64,000 nt of DNA from Athripsodes cinereus (lineage: Eukaryota; Arthropoda; Insecta; Trichoptera; Leptoceridae), in NCBI GenBank assembly GCA_947579605.1, contig OX388318.1, positions 24,352,098 through 24,416,097 of the forward strand, given 5' to 3'. Positions within the stretch are counted from its first letter, which is position 1; every line of letters starts with the position of its first letter. The translations under genes were made by a program, and so were the position numbers. Under the pieces are notes generated by a model. It was given only the letters and a program-made list of their open reading frames with translations, did not search any database and had not been told where the DNA came from. Below, piece by piece: positions 27,201 to 42,200 of this stretch.

Positions 27201-30200
27201 GTGGAGAGCCAAGGCCAGCAACGAGAGCTATAATAGCAGGGTGGGTAAAATCAGTATTAAGGGACTCTGGAGTGTCATCACCTCCAGGAAGTATACGCTC
27301 GGCAGTAGCATCCCTTAACTGGCTGCAGAACTATAGACTGGACCAGATCCTGGCAAGAGGAAACTGGCAAAGTGCAAACACTTTTGCCAAACATTATTGC
27401 AGACAAGTGGCCAACTTTAATAGTAGTACATCATCTTCGATGGCACCATTATTCCAACCGTTACCAACATAAATACAAGATTCACATTAGTGTGTTATAC
27501 ACTTGGTCACCAGGCGATAACAAACAAGTCTCAATATGGTTTTAAATAACGGCCTGGGAACACATAATAGGAAAGTTTTACCTACCATTAAAACTTATAT
27601 TATGTGCCCAGCCTTATTTAAAACCAAGGCGATCTCTGCCTGTTGAGACTAATGAATTGTGCTTAGAAAAAGACAATCAAATAAAATCCATAGACAAAAG
27701 TTCTATGTGTTTCTGCTTGGTTGACCAAAGTGTGAGTTAATGAGTGCCAATATGGAGGCGTAAATGTGACACATGGCGGGAATTACAACGGCACTATCTC
27801 AATATGGTTTTAAATAAGGCTGGGCACATAATATAAGTTTTAATGGTAGGTAAAACTTTCCTATTTTACAAATATTCAACTGTTACAGAACACTCAAAAA
27901 CTGCCAGAGAAGACATATCAATCTTTCTGTACAGTGTACAGTGAAGAACAAAATAAATAAATAAAAATACATAAATTACCTTAACCATATGCTCCTGCAC
28001 ACAACTGCATTCGCTACTTCCCAATATAGACAACAGTTCATCTGTAGATATGAAGTAAAATCTGGGGAAGATCCTTCGCTTCGAGTCCAGATAGTTATTG
28101 AGGGACTTCTGACACCTCTCTAGACCTTCGCTGAGTCCTTTGAAGTCCTCCAGTCTACCAGATACGAGACAACAATCGAGGACGAGCTTGCGTTTGGCAG
28201 TGTCCAACATTGTCTGAAATAAATTGCAGACATATCATCACAAATAACCATTCAACGCACTTCTCAGAAACAAAATGGAAACAATTGCCTTTTCTGCTCA
28301 GTGTGATCTTCTGCAAATTAAATCACTTTTTTCCATGACAAATACACAGTTAAATACAAAATTATTAAGTATCTGTGACTACACATCCCCACAAGTGGAG
28401 CAGCCAGCTGGGTTGATAGTGACATGTTACAAATATAAAAGTTACCCTTTCAGCGTCACTAAAATGAAGAGATTCAAGATCGATGGCATACCGGCCTTTT
28501 CACTGTACAAATTGAAGATTTTAATCCTGATGTTAAACATTCATAAATGAAAGGGAAAACTATTATGAACTGAGAACTCCAAAGAATACAAAAAGTACAT
28601 GTGAGTTTTTAAGAATTATCCAAGAAAAAGCAGCGCACAATCTCAGTGTATAGGTTATTTCATCGGTAGATGCAATTCGACGAGACAAATAATTTGGCAT
28701 CAATATCTCATTTTGAAAAAAAATTATACATGGGAGGTTTCGTGGATCCACCGACAATATAAGATAAAAAATTGGGAAATAATTCATACCCTCCTGAATG
28801 ACTTGTCTATATCATCAAACTTCTTGGCTTCCTCAGGCAACTGTACTCGGATGTCTCCGGCCACAAAGATTCCCTCCAGATAGAGCCACTTCCTCTGCAA
28901 CGCCAGCCATTCATCAATCACTTCACTCACCATAGACAGGTCTTTATCCCACTTCTCCACAATTGACAGAAATGGCCCAATGAATCTGGAAAATAAGTTT
29001 TTGGTAGGTCATAATCATCTCATATGAATTACTCACTATGAAGCACTATGGAGTAGCAAAAGAAGCATCGGCAGACCACAAAAGAGATGGACTAAGGACA
29101 TTACTCCAATCGCAGGAAGGAAATGGATGCAGAGGGCACAGGACCGCAACAATTGGAAGAGGCCTATATCCAGCAGTGGAGAGATGGCTGACTAAGAAGA
29201 AGAAGACTATGAAGCACTTACTTCCAATTACACAATCCCCTGGTCTTTTAAGATAAAATAATAATCTAGAACAAGGTTTCCCAAGCTGGTGTCAGCGGGC
29301 GCATGTGCGTATGCGACCAATGCACCTGCAACTAAATGTTCAAATAAAAAAATGATTTTTTACAGGTTTCTATAGGTTTCATTGCCGGCAAACTCCTCAT
29401 ATTTATTTTCATTACATACAGTGGTCAGTTCAATCGAGAAGTGGTGTGTAGATAGAAAGATACATAGACATACTGTGATGCAGCCATCCCTTGCAGTGTC
29501 ATACTGTTGTCATCTATCAGGGCAGATATCTCGTCACAAGGATTGAGGATATAACCTCTGTCCTCATTGTTCTTGGTGTGTTTGGACACTGTGAACGCCA
29601 TTGTCTCCCAAACCTGCTGAATCTCCTTCACACCCTTCTCAATTGACAATTCCTACAAAGACAAATGTTGACGTGCATAGAAAGAAAAATTGTGGAATTT
29701 TCAATATAAGACTGTAGAATTATTTACAAAACGCTAATGCTTACCTTGGAAGCCTGCATGACAATTGTCTCCGCAATGGTCTGGTATCTGTGGAGCTCCA
29801 TAGCAAACATGTCCTTCAGAGTGAACCTGTCAGGTGACATGTCAAACTCCTGGCCTGTAAAAAATTGATCAATTCTTTGTTTTAGTCATGTTTAGAATTG
29901 GCTTCATATCTACTAATAGTATTGCGCATAATGTCTAAAAAAATAATTAACAAGATGAATAAACTAAATCTAAAAACTTAAGCTTCCCTCACCAGTCTTT
30001 TCCATGAGTTCCTTCCAATGCCTCTCTCTCATGGCCTCGTTCTTGAGTGCCACCATAAGAGGAATGACATTCTTGAACTGTTTCATTTTGGTGTCCAACA
30101 TCTGCCCGGCTGGCATGTTTCTGACAACTTTGGGCAGCTTTCTAAAATGAAATGTTACTTTTTGACAATAATCTACACAACCTCTTATTATTTATGGCTT

Positions 30201-33200
30201 CTCACATATTTCTTTACGCCAACTCTGTGTCTCTGATAAAGCTAAAACGTTTTGATTCACAAAATAATCAGATCATCACTCTCATGTTCTCAATAAATTC
30301 ATCATTGGATGCGTCCAGATAGTAGGATGCAAACATCAGTCACCAATCTTCAATCATTCGTCGAACTTTCGGAGCATTTGACGAAGAAATATTCGTGCTA
30401 ACGTCGTGCTCTTCGAATATTTCTACAGCGTATGGTTCGAAAGTTCACCGAATGATTGAAGATTGGTGATTAACGTTTGCATCCTACTATATAGACGCAC
30501 CCATTGAGAATTGCCTCACCGAAACACAATACTGCCTCAGAGCAGACTCAAGGTTAGTGAGGCAGTAAATTCTATTCCTTATTATTTTTCACAACATTTT
30601 TTTTTATATTTTTTAAAATGTAAAAGAAGTTAAAGAAGTATGTCAGGCAAGGGTGGCCAACCCGCGGCCCGTGGGCCACATGTGGCCCTCAGGGTGTCTG
30701 CTTGTGGCCCGCGAAGCATATGGACACACTTTTTTTATAATAGTCGATACAAGTGCCTGTACTTTTTTGAAAAAAGGTATTTGGAGAAATTATTCTTAAA
30801 AAAAACCGAGGAGTTTGCAAAAAGTTTCAAATTAGTAATTTTAAGGTGAAATAAAATTGTGAAATGTTCCATATATGGATTATATAATATATTGTTGTGG
30901 CCCGGTAGGAAATCTCATTTCTAAAATTTGGCCCGGCTGCTGAAAAAGTTGGTCACCAATGATGTAAGGATTGATCTATATGGCGTTTCATTCTCTTTGC
31001 CTACCCCCACTTGGGATACGGCATACAAGAATAGAATACTTCATTGTTAAATATGTTGCAAACAAGGTTTATAGACATTTTTTTTCTTATAGCATTGAAA
31101 CAATTGTAAAAATACCACACGTCAAAACTAAAAACTCCATTATTGAAAGAATTATAATATTGTACCTGAAATCTTTCAAGAAGTTTTCAATACCATCGAC
31201 AAGTTGTTGCGGATCCAGATTGACCCACAAAGTCTTAGACCAAGTGTCTCTGGCATCATTCTGTTTGTTGTATAGATCGTAGATCATTTTCAGTCCGGCA
31301 TAATCGGTTTTGGCTTTGTTAAACAAACTGTAATCGGCCAGAGGGTTGTCAAATAGTTGTTCTGCATTGCACAGCTCCAAACGCCTATTTTCCAGTTCAT
31401 CAATTTCTTTGCCATAAATCTACAGGAATAAAAGAATTATTTTCTGATTCCTAGTCTATCTAATTATGCGTAGAATATAATAATAAAACATCAAAAACAT
31501 TTGCACATGAGTGGATAGTCATTATATTTGTAATGAGGGATGTGAACCCGCAACCTCCTAATCGAAAGTCTAAGACTCTACCATCAGGTTACCAACCACC
31601 TCAATGTTTATTTGTAGAGATCTAAAATTTGAAGGTTTCTTACATCCATCAGCTCCAAACCCCTGTCCATATCTTCCCCGGCTGCACCAGGCCCCTGGGC
31701 ATCAAACCTTGCAACAAACTGCTCCAACAAAAAGAGAAACTCTGCTATCTGGGTGAGTGTGATTTTGGAGAACTTATCTTTGGTGCCCTCCAGCTTCCTG
31801 GACCTGAATATGGAGGATTTGTAGAGCGTGTTCCATTGCGCCTCCAAATCCAACGACATCTGGAGATCTTCGTCCATCACCTGCGAAGAAATTATTTCTT
31901 GAAAAACTGTTTCATAGTTGAGAATTAACATAACATAACATGTATACATACAGATCGAGCTGGTCCCAAACTTATATATGAATCTTGTATTATGAGTACT
32001 AACGTGACAATATACTCAACACATATACATGTAACACCCAAACCCAGAACAGTTCGAAAGAGGTCATTTTTCATTTTTGTCCTAGTCGTGAATCAAACCC
32101 AGGACCTCGTGACTCAAAGGCAAGAGCGTTACCTCCGTGCCACACCAGCCACTTGTGAGTATGTTGTATATGTAAAATATGTTAAGAGTTTGAGTGACTG
32201 ACATAATAAAAATATTTTCAAACAATTTCTATTACAGTTCAGACTAGAATATTTTCAGAACAAAAAAAATTACATGTAAAGCATTGCTCAATCGGGACAG
32301 AGACATTCTAAGTAGAAGAGTCATTGGTGTATGGCCCATGCTCCAGAGAGTGATTGAATTGAGTTGAGATAAATGTTATTTTATACTCACCTCAATGTTG
32401 TGTGCTCTAAGCATATAGAAAGTCTCCTGCATGGATTTGTACATGACCTCAGCGCTAATACTCATCTTTTGGACTTGTGTCACCGTGGACATCACCAGCT
32501 TGAAGTCCTCCAAACCCTTGATGTTCAAATTTATGTGACGCTTCATGCGCTGAAAGTGAGAAAATGAAATTGAGTTCATACATTAAAATTTTTACATCCG
32601 TACCTTATACCTACCATTATGGCATCTCTTAAAAAAAGATAATCCAGTGGATTTGCTACAAGTAATAAACAAAGAGCAGCTTATCTTTTCAGTGCCACAA
32701 AAAAAAACCTTTACCAACAAATTCAAGATACATCAACTGATCAAATTTAAGACACATTTGTCTTTATAGTGCACTCAATTTTTTTTAGAGGAAAAAGTAG
32801 TATATAGATTTCTTTATTTCTTTATTTATTATTAATGACCTGGATGATGCTCTATCACAATACACCACTCTTATGACTACATCATCAGTGTCAGAAATAT
32901 CATGAAGAAGTGATTCAATTGACACAGAAACATTTTGAATCAAGAAGACTGATTTCTGCCTTGTACTCTCAGGAGTACGGTTAGCGACAATTGCATTGGA
33001 TGAGTATATAAAAAATATTAACTTACATCCATATCATCACGAAATTCAATCATTTTGTTTCTCGTGCTGGTTCCGAGACATCTGCCCAGCGTATCTTTCC
33101 ACTCCTGGGCTTGATCCTGAATATTTTGAATTATGGGCCGCAAGTTAACTCTGATTGGTCCCACATCAAAGAACTTTACGTGTCCGTCCAAGTCGTCTAT

Positions 33201-36200
33201 GATGTTCTCAAAGAATGTAAACTTTTCATCGTACGCTACGAGTTGGGAGTATTTCTCGGTGAAACGTTGACAGGTTGTTTCTTTGTCTGGTGTCCACAGA
33301 GATTTATATTTCTTCCACCTAAAACAACGGAGAAGAAAAATTAAAATGTATACATACCAACACGGAATTCCCAACAAGTGGAGTAGCCAGCAGACCAACT
33401 ACATGCAATAAACAAGCAAGTCGTCCACTCTGTGCCAATAAAAGTTAAGAAAATGGATAAATATAATTGAAATCTATACTCACTTTTGAATATAAACAAA
33501 TACTTCTTGAGTGGCCCTGTAGGCAGAATCCTGAGACAGCGTCAGAAAGTCTCCAATATCCATGACGTAGAGGACGTCATCTAGGAAGGAGAAGGATTTG
33601 AAACTGTCCGTCCCTGGAATAGGCTGTGAAGGGCAAGGGAGACATGTGCCACGCATCCAGCGAGTGAAGGCTGATAGCCTGAAAACAATCAATTCATATT
33701 CAGTTATTGTCTATGGTACATTTTTTCTTCTTTATCTATGACTCCTGTCATGTTGCTGTCACTAGTCAAAATTGTAGTGAAAACATGCAATTTAATTTAA
33801 TTTAATCTTTTTTTTTAATGATAATGTACTGCTTACCTCCTGACGAATCCCTTGATGCTCTTCACCACTGCATAGTATACCTCCAGAGGGGTGGGAATCA
33901 TCACTACATTGGGAGGCCTAAGTGCGGCATCCACTTGAAACGTGCAAGACTTTCCGTTCAACTTCTCGTTGAAATCTTTCATATTCTTAATGCAGAAACT
34001 AAAAATATAAACAAATTTTAATCACCTAATAATTTACAGATGTGCAGACTGTAAACAGCTCTGATTTCCAAGCGATTGGTTTCTGGTTAGGATCACATTG
34101 CCGAGATACTCACCTTCACGGAAAAAAACTATTGCTTAATTAGGTGTATTTAGAATGTATTTGGGTTTGTGACCAATCTAGATTGACGTTAAAGAAAATT
34201 CTTGAGAGAGAAACTAAATAAATGGGTATTTTAACTTTATAAATATTTTACAAACTTCACATTAAATTTGAGTTTTTATGAGTTACCTATTTAAGTTGCG
34301 GAGTTTGGTGAGGGTGGGAGTTATCAAACATGACTGCTACAATCAAACCTTTTAATTCATGACATAATACAGTAATGCGTTGACTCGACTTACATACAGA
34401 TTATGAATCCCTCACGTACTGTCATGAAATGAATATATACAAGATTGTAAATATTATTTTAGATTGTAAATTTAATATTATTATTTTCATATACCTAGAT
34501 CGAATGTTTGTAGTAGGTGATTAATAAAGGGATGAGACTTAGTTTAATTTCAAGTGGATGATGATGATCTATCTATCTATGTAGGAGACAGAGACAGGTA
34601 TATTTTGGTGTGTGTCATAAAGAGATGGAAGTTGTTTTTTTGTGTGTTGCTAGGGCATTTTTTCAGGATCTGAAGAGGTAGGATAGATGACTCGTGGCAG
34701 TTTAGTTTTGAATCCAGAGGGAGGTGGGACTGAATCATATTAATATCTGTGTTTGAATTCGACATCTTTTAATATTTTTATTTACCCACCTTCGTAGTTA
34801 TTAAAACATTATATTTTAGTGATATTTCCACAATTGGGAATATATAAAAATCATCCTAAATTACTTTTAATTAGCATTTAAAATCCGTGATGCTGCCAGC
34901 TGTCTAAGATAAGATTTTCTTTTAATATTATTAATTTATTATTTATATCTAGGTGCTAGGATACTCTCAGGATGTCTGTTGTCTACAAGGCAATATTTGT
35001 ACTCAAGGATTTATTATTTTACAGATTTTGGAAACAAAGGAATTATGTGTTATATATTATTGTATGTATGTATGTACTTGTTACCGATTTTATATAGCGC
35101 CGTCCGACACACCTACAACTAGACCGATGTCAGTGGCGTACCGATCTACCCAATATTATATTTTTATTTAATTTATTTTACCAAAACGAAGGATTGTACA
35201 GTTCGGAGTGGAGTTTTATGTTGAGCAGGATATTATTTGATTATTTAATTAATTACATATTTTATCATCGATGTCATTTGTCTTCTATAAACTTACTGGA
35301 TTTTTCTACTTATATTGCTGTGACATTCTATAATGTATTAATTAACATTTTTGCAAGGCATGGTTATATCGTATTGTTTATGTATTATTATATTAATATG
35401 TTTATATTAATACCATTTATCCAAAAATCCCTACATAAACCCTTTTCCTTCTAGGGAATGTAGTTTTGTCCAGTCGTTTGTTAGGCCCCAGACGATTTGG
35501 GTACGACGTTATTCCTTTCTTAACAAAATATATGATATTGTAGTATATAATTATGCATGATAATTATTTAAATCAAATTTTGTAAAAATAAGTAGTTCAA
35601 CTAACAAAACTCTCTCCTTTTCCCTATATGCTGGAGGACCCACAATCCATTATAAGGTCTTTGGGCATTTGTAAATGGATATTATGTTTAATAAACTTTA
35701 ATTTATTAATAACTGGTTGGTAAATCACTGTTCGTGATATTGCTAACTATATTAGTAGTCTATCTTATCAGTTCTGTAAGAACACACCTTGCAATCATTA
35801 ACATAGTTGGATGTGCGTAGAGATTGGTGGTGCTTTCTCTGCGTATAAATCAACTTAACCAATGAAAAGGTATTTATTTCAAATGTTCTCCGACTGAAGC
35901 AGGTACAGCTCCATTCCTCGAATTTCTGCTAGAGTATAGCTTGAAGGGGTTATCTGCACCCTTTGGCTGAAGCTCAATGATCAGGAATCTTTAGGACTAA
36001 TATTATTATATGTTTTTGTTGCATAATGGCATGTTCTAATGAGGGTATATAGCAAATATATTGCATGTTCTAATGAGGTTATATAATATATATTATTTTA
36101 TATATATTCGCGAGTAGAGTTGTGCACTCGGGCTCAAAATGCGGCATGGGACAGTTTGAGACGTGAGGGAGCGGAGGCGGCGCTCCTTTAGCATGGACAC

Positions 36201-39200
36201 AGCATGCTTTCCATGCACTAACATGGTAGTTAGTCTCTGAAAAATGATGTCATAGCAATCGTGTTGAAATTTAATTAATATTCAAAAGTAATAAAGTTAT
36301 GTTTTCGGGTGCGCCACTGTCCTTTACGACGCAACGAATTAGTAGGTATGTTGTAGAACATATGTACATACATCGGCTATAGAAACTATGAAATGGTTAT
36401 CTTATGTAGGGACATAGATCGGCAACCAGTTACCATACAACATTCTCGTACTGATATAGAATAATATTATTTGAATTTTATGTTATGATGATTGTTATGT
36501 TATATTTCGTTATGTTTTATTATGCACTATTTTTATTATGTTATTTTACAGTATCTCAAGGTAAGTGATCTGACGTCAAAGTTGACCTCAGAGTTAATAT
36601 GTATCAAAATTCATGTTTAAATTGTTTTATTGATTTTGTGATTTTGTTGTTCTTTTTGATTATTGAAATGTATATTTCAGGTGACTTATTTTGCGTTTTA
36701 AAAATACACAACGTAGGTAAAATTATCGGCAAAACACAACGTACTGGGTCCGAATCTACTGAAATAGTTAATAGATAAATCTAGACGATCACGAAAGGCC
36801 AAAATTCGTTAATTAATTTAATTAGGAATGCGATATTTCGTACGTATATTTGCAACAATGCGAAAATTCATAAAATTCTTAGCTAGTCGGATAGGGATGT
36901 AAATTCTAGTTTGGGAATCATTTATTACAGTAGGTATAGTTTAGAAGCTAGGATGTTGCAAATTCGGAGCTTAGAATGGTTTGAGTTAGGTAGGATCATC
37001 ACAAATGGTGCCTTGGACCAGAATATTATGTCTGTCATTGCAGACATAAACTGGGTTTTTACGGAGTAGAAGTGGGTTTTGGGTTTGCGATGATAAATAA
37101 CTAAAATCATGAATATTGGAGGGGGGGGGAGCATAAATGGGTTTTGAGGAGTAGAACTGGGTTATGGACAGAGGAATGTGTTTGGTTTTTGAGGGGAGGA
37201 ATACAATTTATACTTGGTGGATGTAGTGAGAAAATTGGTTGATGATTTTTACTTCGAGAACCGCGGGTTGGTTATCCATGGATTATAGTGTTAGTCGAAT
37301 TAGGCAACATGAATATTATGTATGTGAATTGTATTTTATGTATATGGGTATATGACTAGAGTTTTTAGGATTTTTAGATATTATAGTATTTGGGCAAAAT
37401 GGATAAATAATAGGTAGGTATATAGTTTGATGTTAGTTATATGTATCAAGTACATGTTTGTTAGGGACTGATATTATAGGTATTATTATTTCTTGAGGAA
37501 TATGGTCTTAACATTTTACAGTATCTGTAAGTTAAGTGGTTTGTTAATAAACTTTTAGAATTCTGTCAAGTTAATTATTTGGGGTGTGAAATAAATTTAT
37601 GATCGAGGTATGAATGGTGAATATATTATTGAGTTTGAAATAATATTAGACCAGATTTTATGAGTATCTGATAACATACATAATACAATATATGAATGAA
37701 GCGGATAAGTATATAGGCGATAATCGAATGATGGGTTTTGATAAAATCACGATTTAGGTGATTATTTTTACAGTTATATGTTAAATGGTTAGCTGGAAGA
37801 AATAGTGGATATTCATTCTTACAGGCTCAGGTTGGAGGGGATAGCCTACGCTCTTTTAAGCCCGGGGGGGGGCAAAACCAAGGGCTTCACATTGGATAAC
37901 GTTGGAACTCTTTGTGTACCCTGAAAGGTGGTATCTATCATTTTAAAATGGAGGACTGGAAGAAGAAACGAATTTATGAAAATATTCTAAGAAGAAAGAG
38001 GCTGGTGTTCGCTGATATAACACATCATGTCTTCCAAATAGAGAAATAAGATGTACAACCTATAAATGCTAAGATATTAATTAATACGTTATAATATTTA
38101 AAACCAAGAACGAGAGTGGAAATAATATTATTACTGGAATGACAAAAAACTATAGTTTTAAATAAAGATGCAAGCAGATAGGTATACGGGATATTATAGT
38201 ACCTAACGGGATGTATACGATCAGTGGTTGTTAAACTGTATGCCTGATATTGTGATGTTGCTGAATGGAACAAAGAAACCTGAGACAAAGGGTATTAGGA
38301 ATTATGCGTGCGCTAAAATGAGATAATTATTTCAATTGAATATTTATTGGTAGGATAACAACATGATTTACTTGCAAGAAACTTGGTGGAAAGTTTGGAC
38401 AGCGATGATAGAAGTTTTATGGAAACCAAAAGACGACTAGATAGGATTGTGTCGCATTGTATCCTCTCTGTTAACACAAAAGAGAGTGGTGTACAATAAC
38501 ATAAATTGCTGGAGAGGACTAATGTAAGAAGAAAGGACAACGCTATGATGTAACAGGTTGAGATTCACTTGCGGATCTATCGATGTTACAAATGGAATAT
38601 TATTTAAAATTTAATGTGTTATAATTTTAAATTGTGGTGTCAAATATTATAATAATATTATTCAATAGTGTTAGATTGAAGTTATTTAAATGTGAACTAT
38701 GAAGTGTTTAGTTTTAATATTATTTTACAAGTGGAACGAATATGATATTATGTACCTTTGTGGTTATAGTTGTGTGTAAATATAATATTTAGTTGTGTGT
38801 GTGATAGTTTGAAATATGTAGATAAGTGTTTTTTTTTTCAGGACTTTTGAAATGAATGAGGACGATTCATTTATATATACCTAATATGTAGGTATATACA
38901 TTAGGTGACTGTTATATTGGATACAAGGGAAATTCTATATACCTATTATAGAATAACATATTGGGATGTATTGTGTGGGTATTGTCAATGCAACTCGTTT
39001 AAATATTGCGTTTTGTATTTTATATGCATAAATGTGTGTAAATACATCAAGGGAGGGGTTCCCACCACTTACCTCTGGATGTTTCAAGAACATTGTATGT
39101 TATCTTTCTCCTAATTATTTGTGGTATTATTATGGATGATTTAATTTAGGTACGTAATTATAGGTATTTTGAGTTAGCTGTTCGCGTTTGATGTTATTTA

Positions 39201-42200
39201 GGCACATTGTCAACACATTATCACGAATTTTGTCTGGTTAGCTGGAGGATGTTGCATTACTTGTAGAATTAGGTGACTTGATCACGTGGATCAAATTCTT
39301 ATGGACGGCTGCGTGTTGACTAGGAGAAATCGGGTTGCAATCTGTGAGAAATTGTATGACAGTGGTGGAAACGAAGGATGTAGGCCAGGATGGAGGGATT
39401 TGTCAATCGTTTCTCTCTGCCTACCCCATCTGAGACGCAGCGTGATGGTGCTGAGAGATGAATGGTTATTTAGTATGAGCTGCCGGTGGAGAGTTGGTCT
39501 CCCACTTTTTCCGTGAGTTTTCGGGTGCCCTGTGGGAGGACGGGTGTTTTAGGAAGTTAAGACATTTAGCATCTTGGATACGATGAGGTTTGCCGCCGTT
39601 TTTGAATGTCTTGAATTTGTGTCGGTACGGAGAGGACGATTTGCGTATCAGTTGTGTGCTGCAGGACTACTGGTTGCATCAGCAAAGGAATCATGGATAT
39701 GAGACATCTGGCTAGTAGTACAGGATTGGTGTTACCAGCGAATTGGATCACCCTGAAGAATGCATATATGGACTATAAAGAACCACAACGACTATGAATA
39801 ATTATAATGATGTGTGATTACATGAAAAGGAATTTTAACAAAATGCAACTTGGATATTAAAGTATAAGAACAATCTTGTTATTATTATATTTATGTTCTG
39901 TAGATGTAACGACATAAAATAATAACGAAACACAAAATAATAAAATAAATAGTATGTTATGTTAGGGCAATAATATTGAGCGAGTATTTCTCAAGTGGAT
40001 GCATTGGGGTTGTACTATTATTATTGATGACATGAATAGAGGAACACAGTTGGCGAGGTACCTATGACCTATCGGAATAAACAGGGGCGGACTCGAAAGT
40101 TGGAATTAAATAATTATGAAGAATAATTAGAAAATAAAAAATTGTTTGTGAGATAATGCCTCATCCATTTTGTCTTCAGCATGATCACAAGGGGGGGATG
40201 TCATGAAATGAATATATACAAGATTGTAAATATTATTTTAGATTGTAAATTTAATATTATTATTTTCATATACCTAGATCGAATGTTTGTAGTAGGTGAT
40301 TAATAAAGGGATGAGACTTAGTTTAATTTCAAGTGGATGATGATGATCTATCTATCTATGTAGGAGACAGAGAGAGGTATATTTTGGTGTGTGTCATAAA
40401 GAGATGGAAGTTGTTTTTTTGTGTGTTGCTAGGGCATTTTTTCAGGATCTGAAGAGGTAGGATAGATGACTCGTGGCAGTTTAGTTTTGAATCCAGAGGG
40501 AGGTGGGACTGAATCATATTAATATCTGTGTTTGAATTCGACATCTTTTAATATTTTTATTTACCCACCTTCGTAGTTATTAAAACATTATATTTTAGTG
40601 ATATTTCCACAATTGGGAATATATAAAGATCATCCTAAATTACTTTTAATTAGTATTTAAAATCCGTGATGCTGCCAGCTGTCTAAGATAAGATTTTCTT
40701 TTAATATTATTAATTTATTATTTATATCTAGGTGCTAGGATACTCTCAGGATGTCTGTTGTCTACAAGGCAATATTTGTACTCAAGGATTTATTATTTTA
40801 CAGATTTTGGAAACAAAGGAATTATGTGTTATATATTATTGTATGTATGTATGTACTTGTTACCGATTTTATATAGCGCCGTCCGACACACCTACAACTA
40901 GACCGATGTCAGTGGCGTACCGATCTACCCAATATTATATTTTTATTTAATTTATTTTACCAAAACGAAGGATTGTACAGTTCGGAGTGGAGTTTTATGT
41001 TGAGCAGGATATTATTTGATTATTTAATTAATTACATATTTTATCATCGATGTCATTTGTCTTCTATAAACTTACTGGATTTTTCTACTTATATTGCTGT
41101 GACATTCTATAATGTATTAATTAACATTTTTGCAAGGCATGGTTATATCGTATTGTTTATGTATTATTATATTAATATGTTTATATTAATACCATTTATC
41201 CAAAAATCCCTACATAAACCCTTTTCCTTCTAGGGAATGTAGTTTTGTCCAGTCGTTTGTTAGGCCCCAGACGATTTGGGTACGACGTTATTCCTTTCTT
41301 AACAAAATATATGATATTGTAGTATATAATTATGCATGATAATTATTTAAATCAAATTTTGTAAAAATAAGTAGTTCAACTAACAAAACTCTCTCCTTTT
41401 CCCTATATGCTGGAGGACCCACAATCCATTATAAGGTCTTTGGGCATTTGTAAATGGATATTATGTTTAATAAACTTTAATTTATTAATAACTGGTTGGT
41501 AAATCACTGTTCGTGATATTGCTAACTATATTAGTAGTCTATCTTATCAGTTCTGTAAGAACACACCTTGCAATCATTAACATAGTTGGATGTGCGTAGA
41601 GATTGGTGGTGCTTTCTCTGCGTATAAATCAACTTAACCAATGAAAAGGTATTTATTTCAAATGTTCTCCGACTGAAGCAGGTACAGCTCCATTCCTCGA
41701 ATTTCTGCTAGAGTATAGCTTGAAGGGGTTATCTGCACCCTTTGGCTGAAGCTCAATGATCAGGAATCTTTAGGACTAATATTATTATATGTTTTTGTTG
41801 CATAATGGCATGTTCTAATGAGGGTATATAGCAAATATATTGCATGTTCTAATGAGGTTATATAATATATATTATTTTATATATATTCGCGAGTAGAGTT
41901 GTGCACTCGGGCTCAAAATGCGGCATGGGACAGTTTGAGACGTGAGGGAGCGGAGGCGGCGCTCCTTTAGCATGGACACAGCATGCTTTCCATGCACTAA
42001 CATGGTAGTTAGTCTCTGAAAAATGATGTCATAGCAATCGTGTTGAAATTTAATTAATATTCAAAAGTAATAAAGTTATGTTTTCGGGTGCGCCACTGTC
42101 CTTTACGACGCAACGAATTAGTAGGTATGTTGTAGAACATATGTACATACATCGGCTATAGAAACTATGAAATGGTTATCTTATGTAGGGACATAGATCG

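Larger units (their letters stand above)
23054..27866 (+). mobile_element. Complete DIRS-type tyrosine-recombinase retrotransposon
   Basis: Retrotransposon that replicates through reverse transcription and integrates by a tyrosine recombinase rather than an integrase. It lies in the intron between DNAH10 exons 35 and 34, opposite in orientation to the gene. It has about 190-bp inverted terminal repeats, three long overlapping open frames and an internal complementary region whose two halves complement the two outer ends. No target duplication is expected for this class and none is obvious. All three ORFs are unbroken, so it may be young or recently active. Classification as DIRS order follows from RT, RNase H, methyltransferase-like domain, recombinase and the inverted-repeat/ICR architecture together. 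Confidence 0.93.

Noticed and set aside
34577..41233. Repeated small frames (62, 72 and 86 codons) at a 5,779-bp offset
   Set aside because: They recur because they lie in the two LTRs; low-complexity AT-rich peptides with no similarity.
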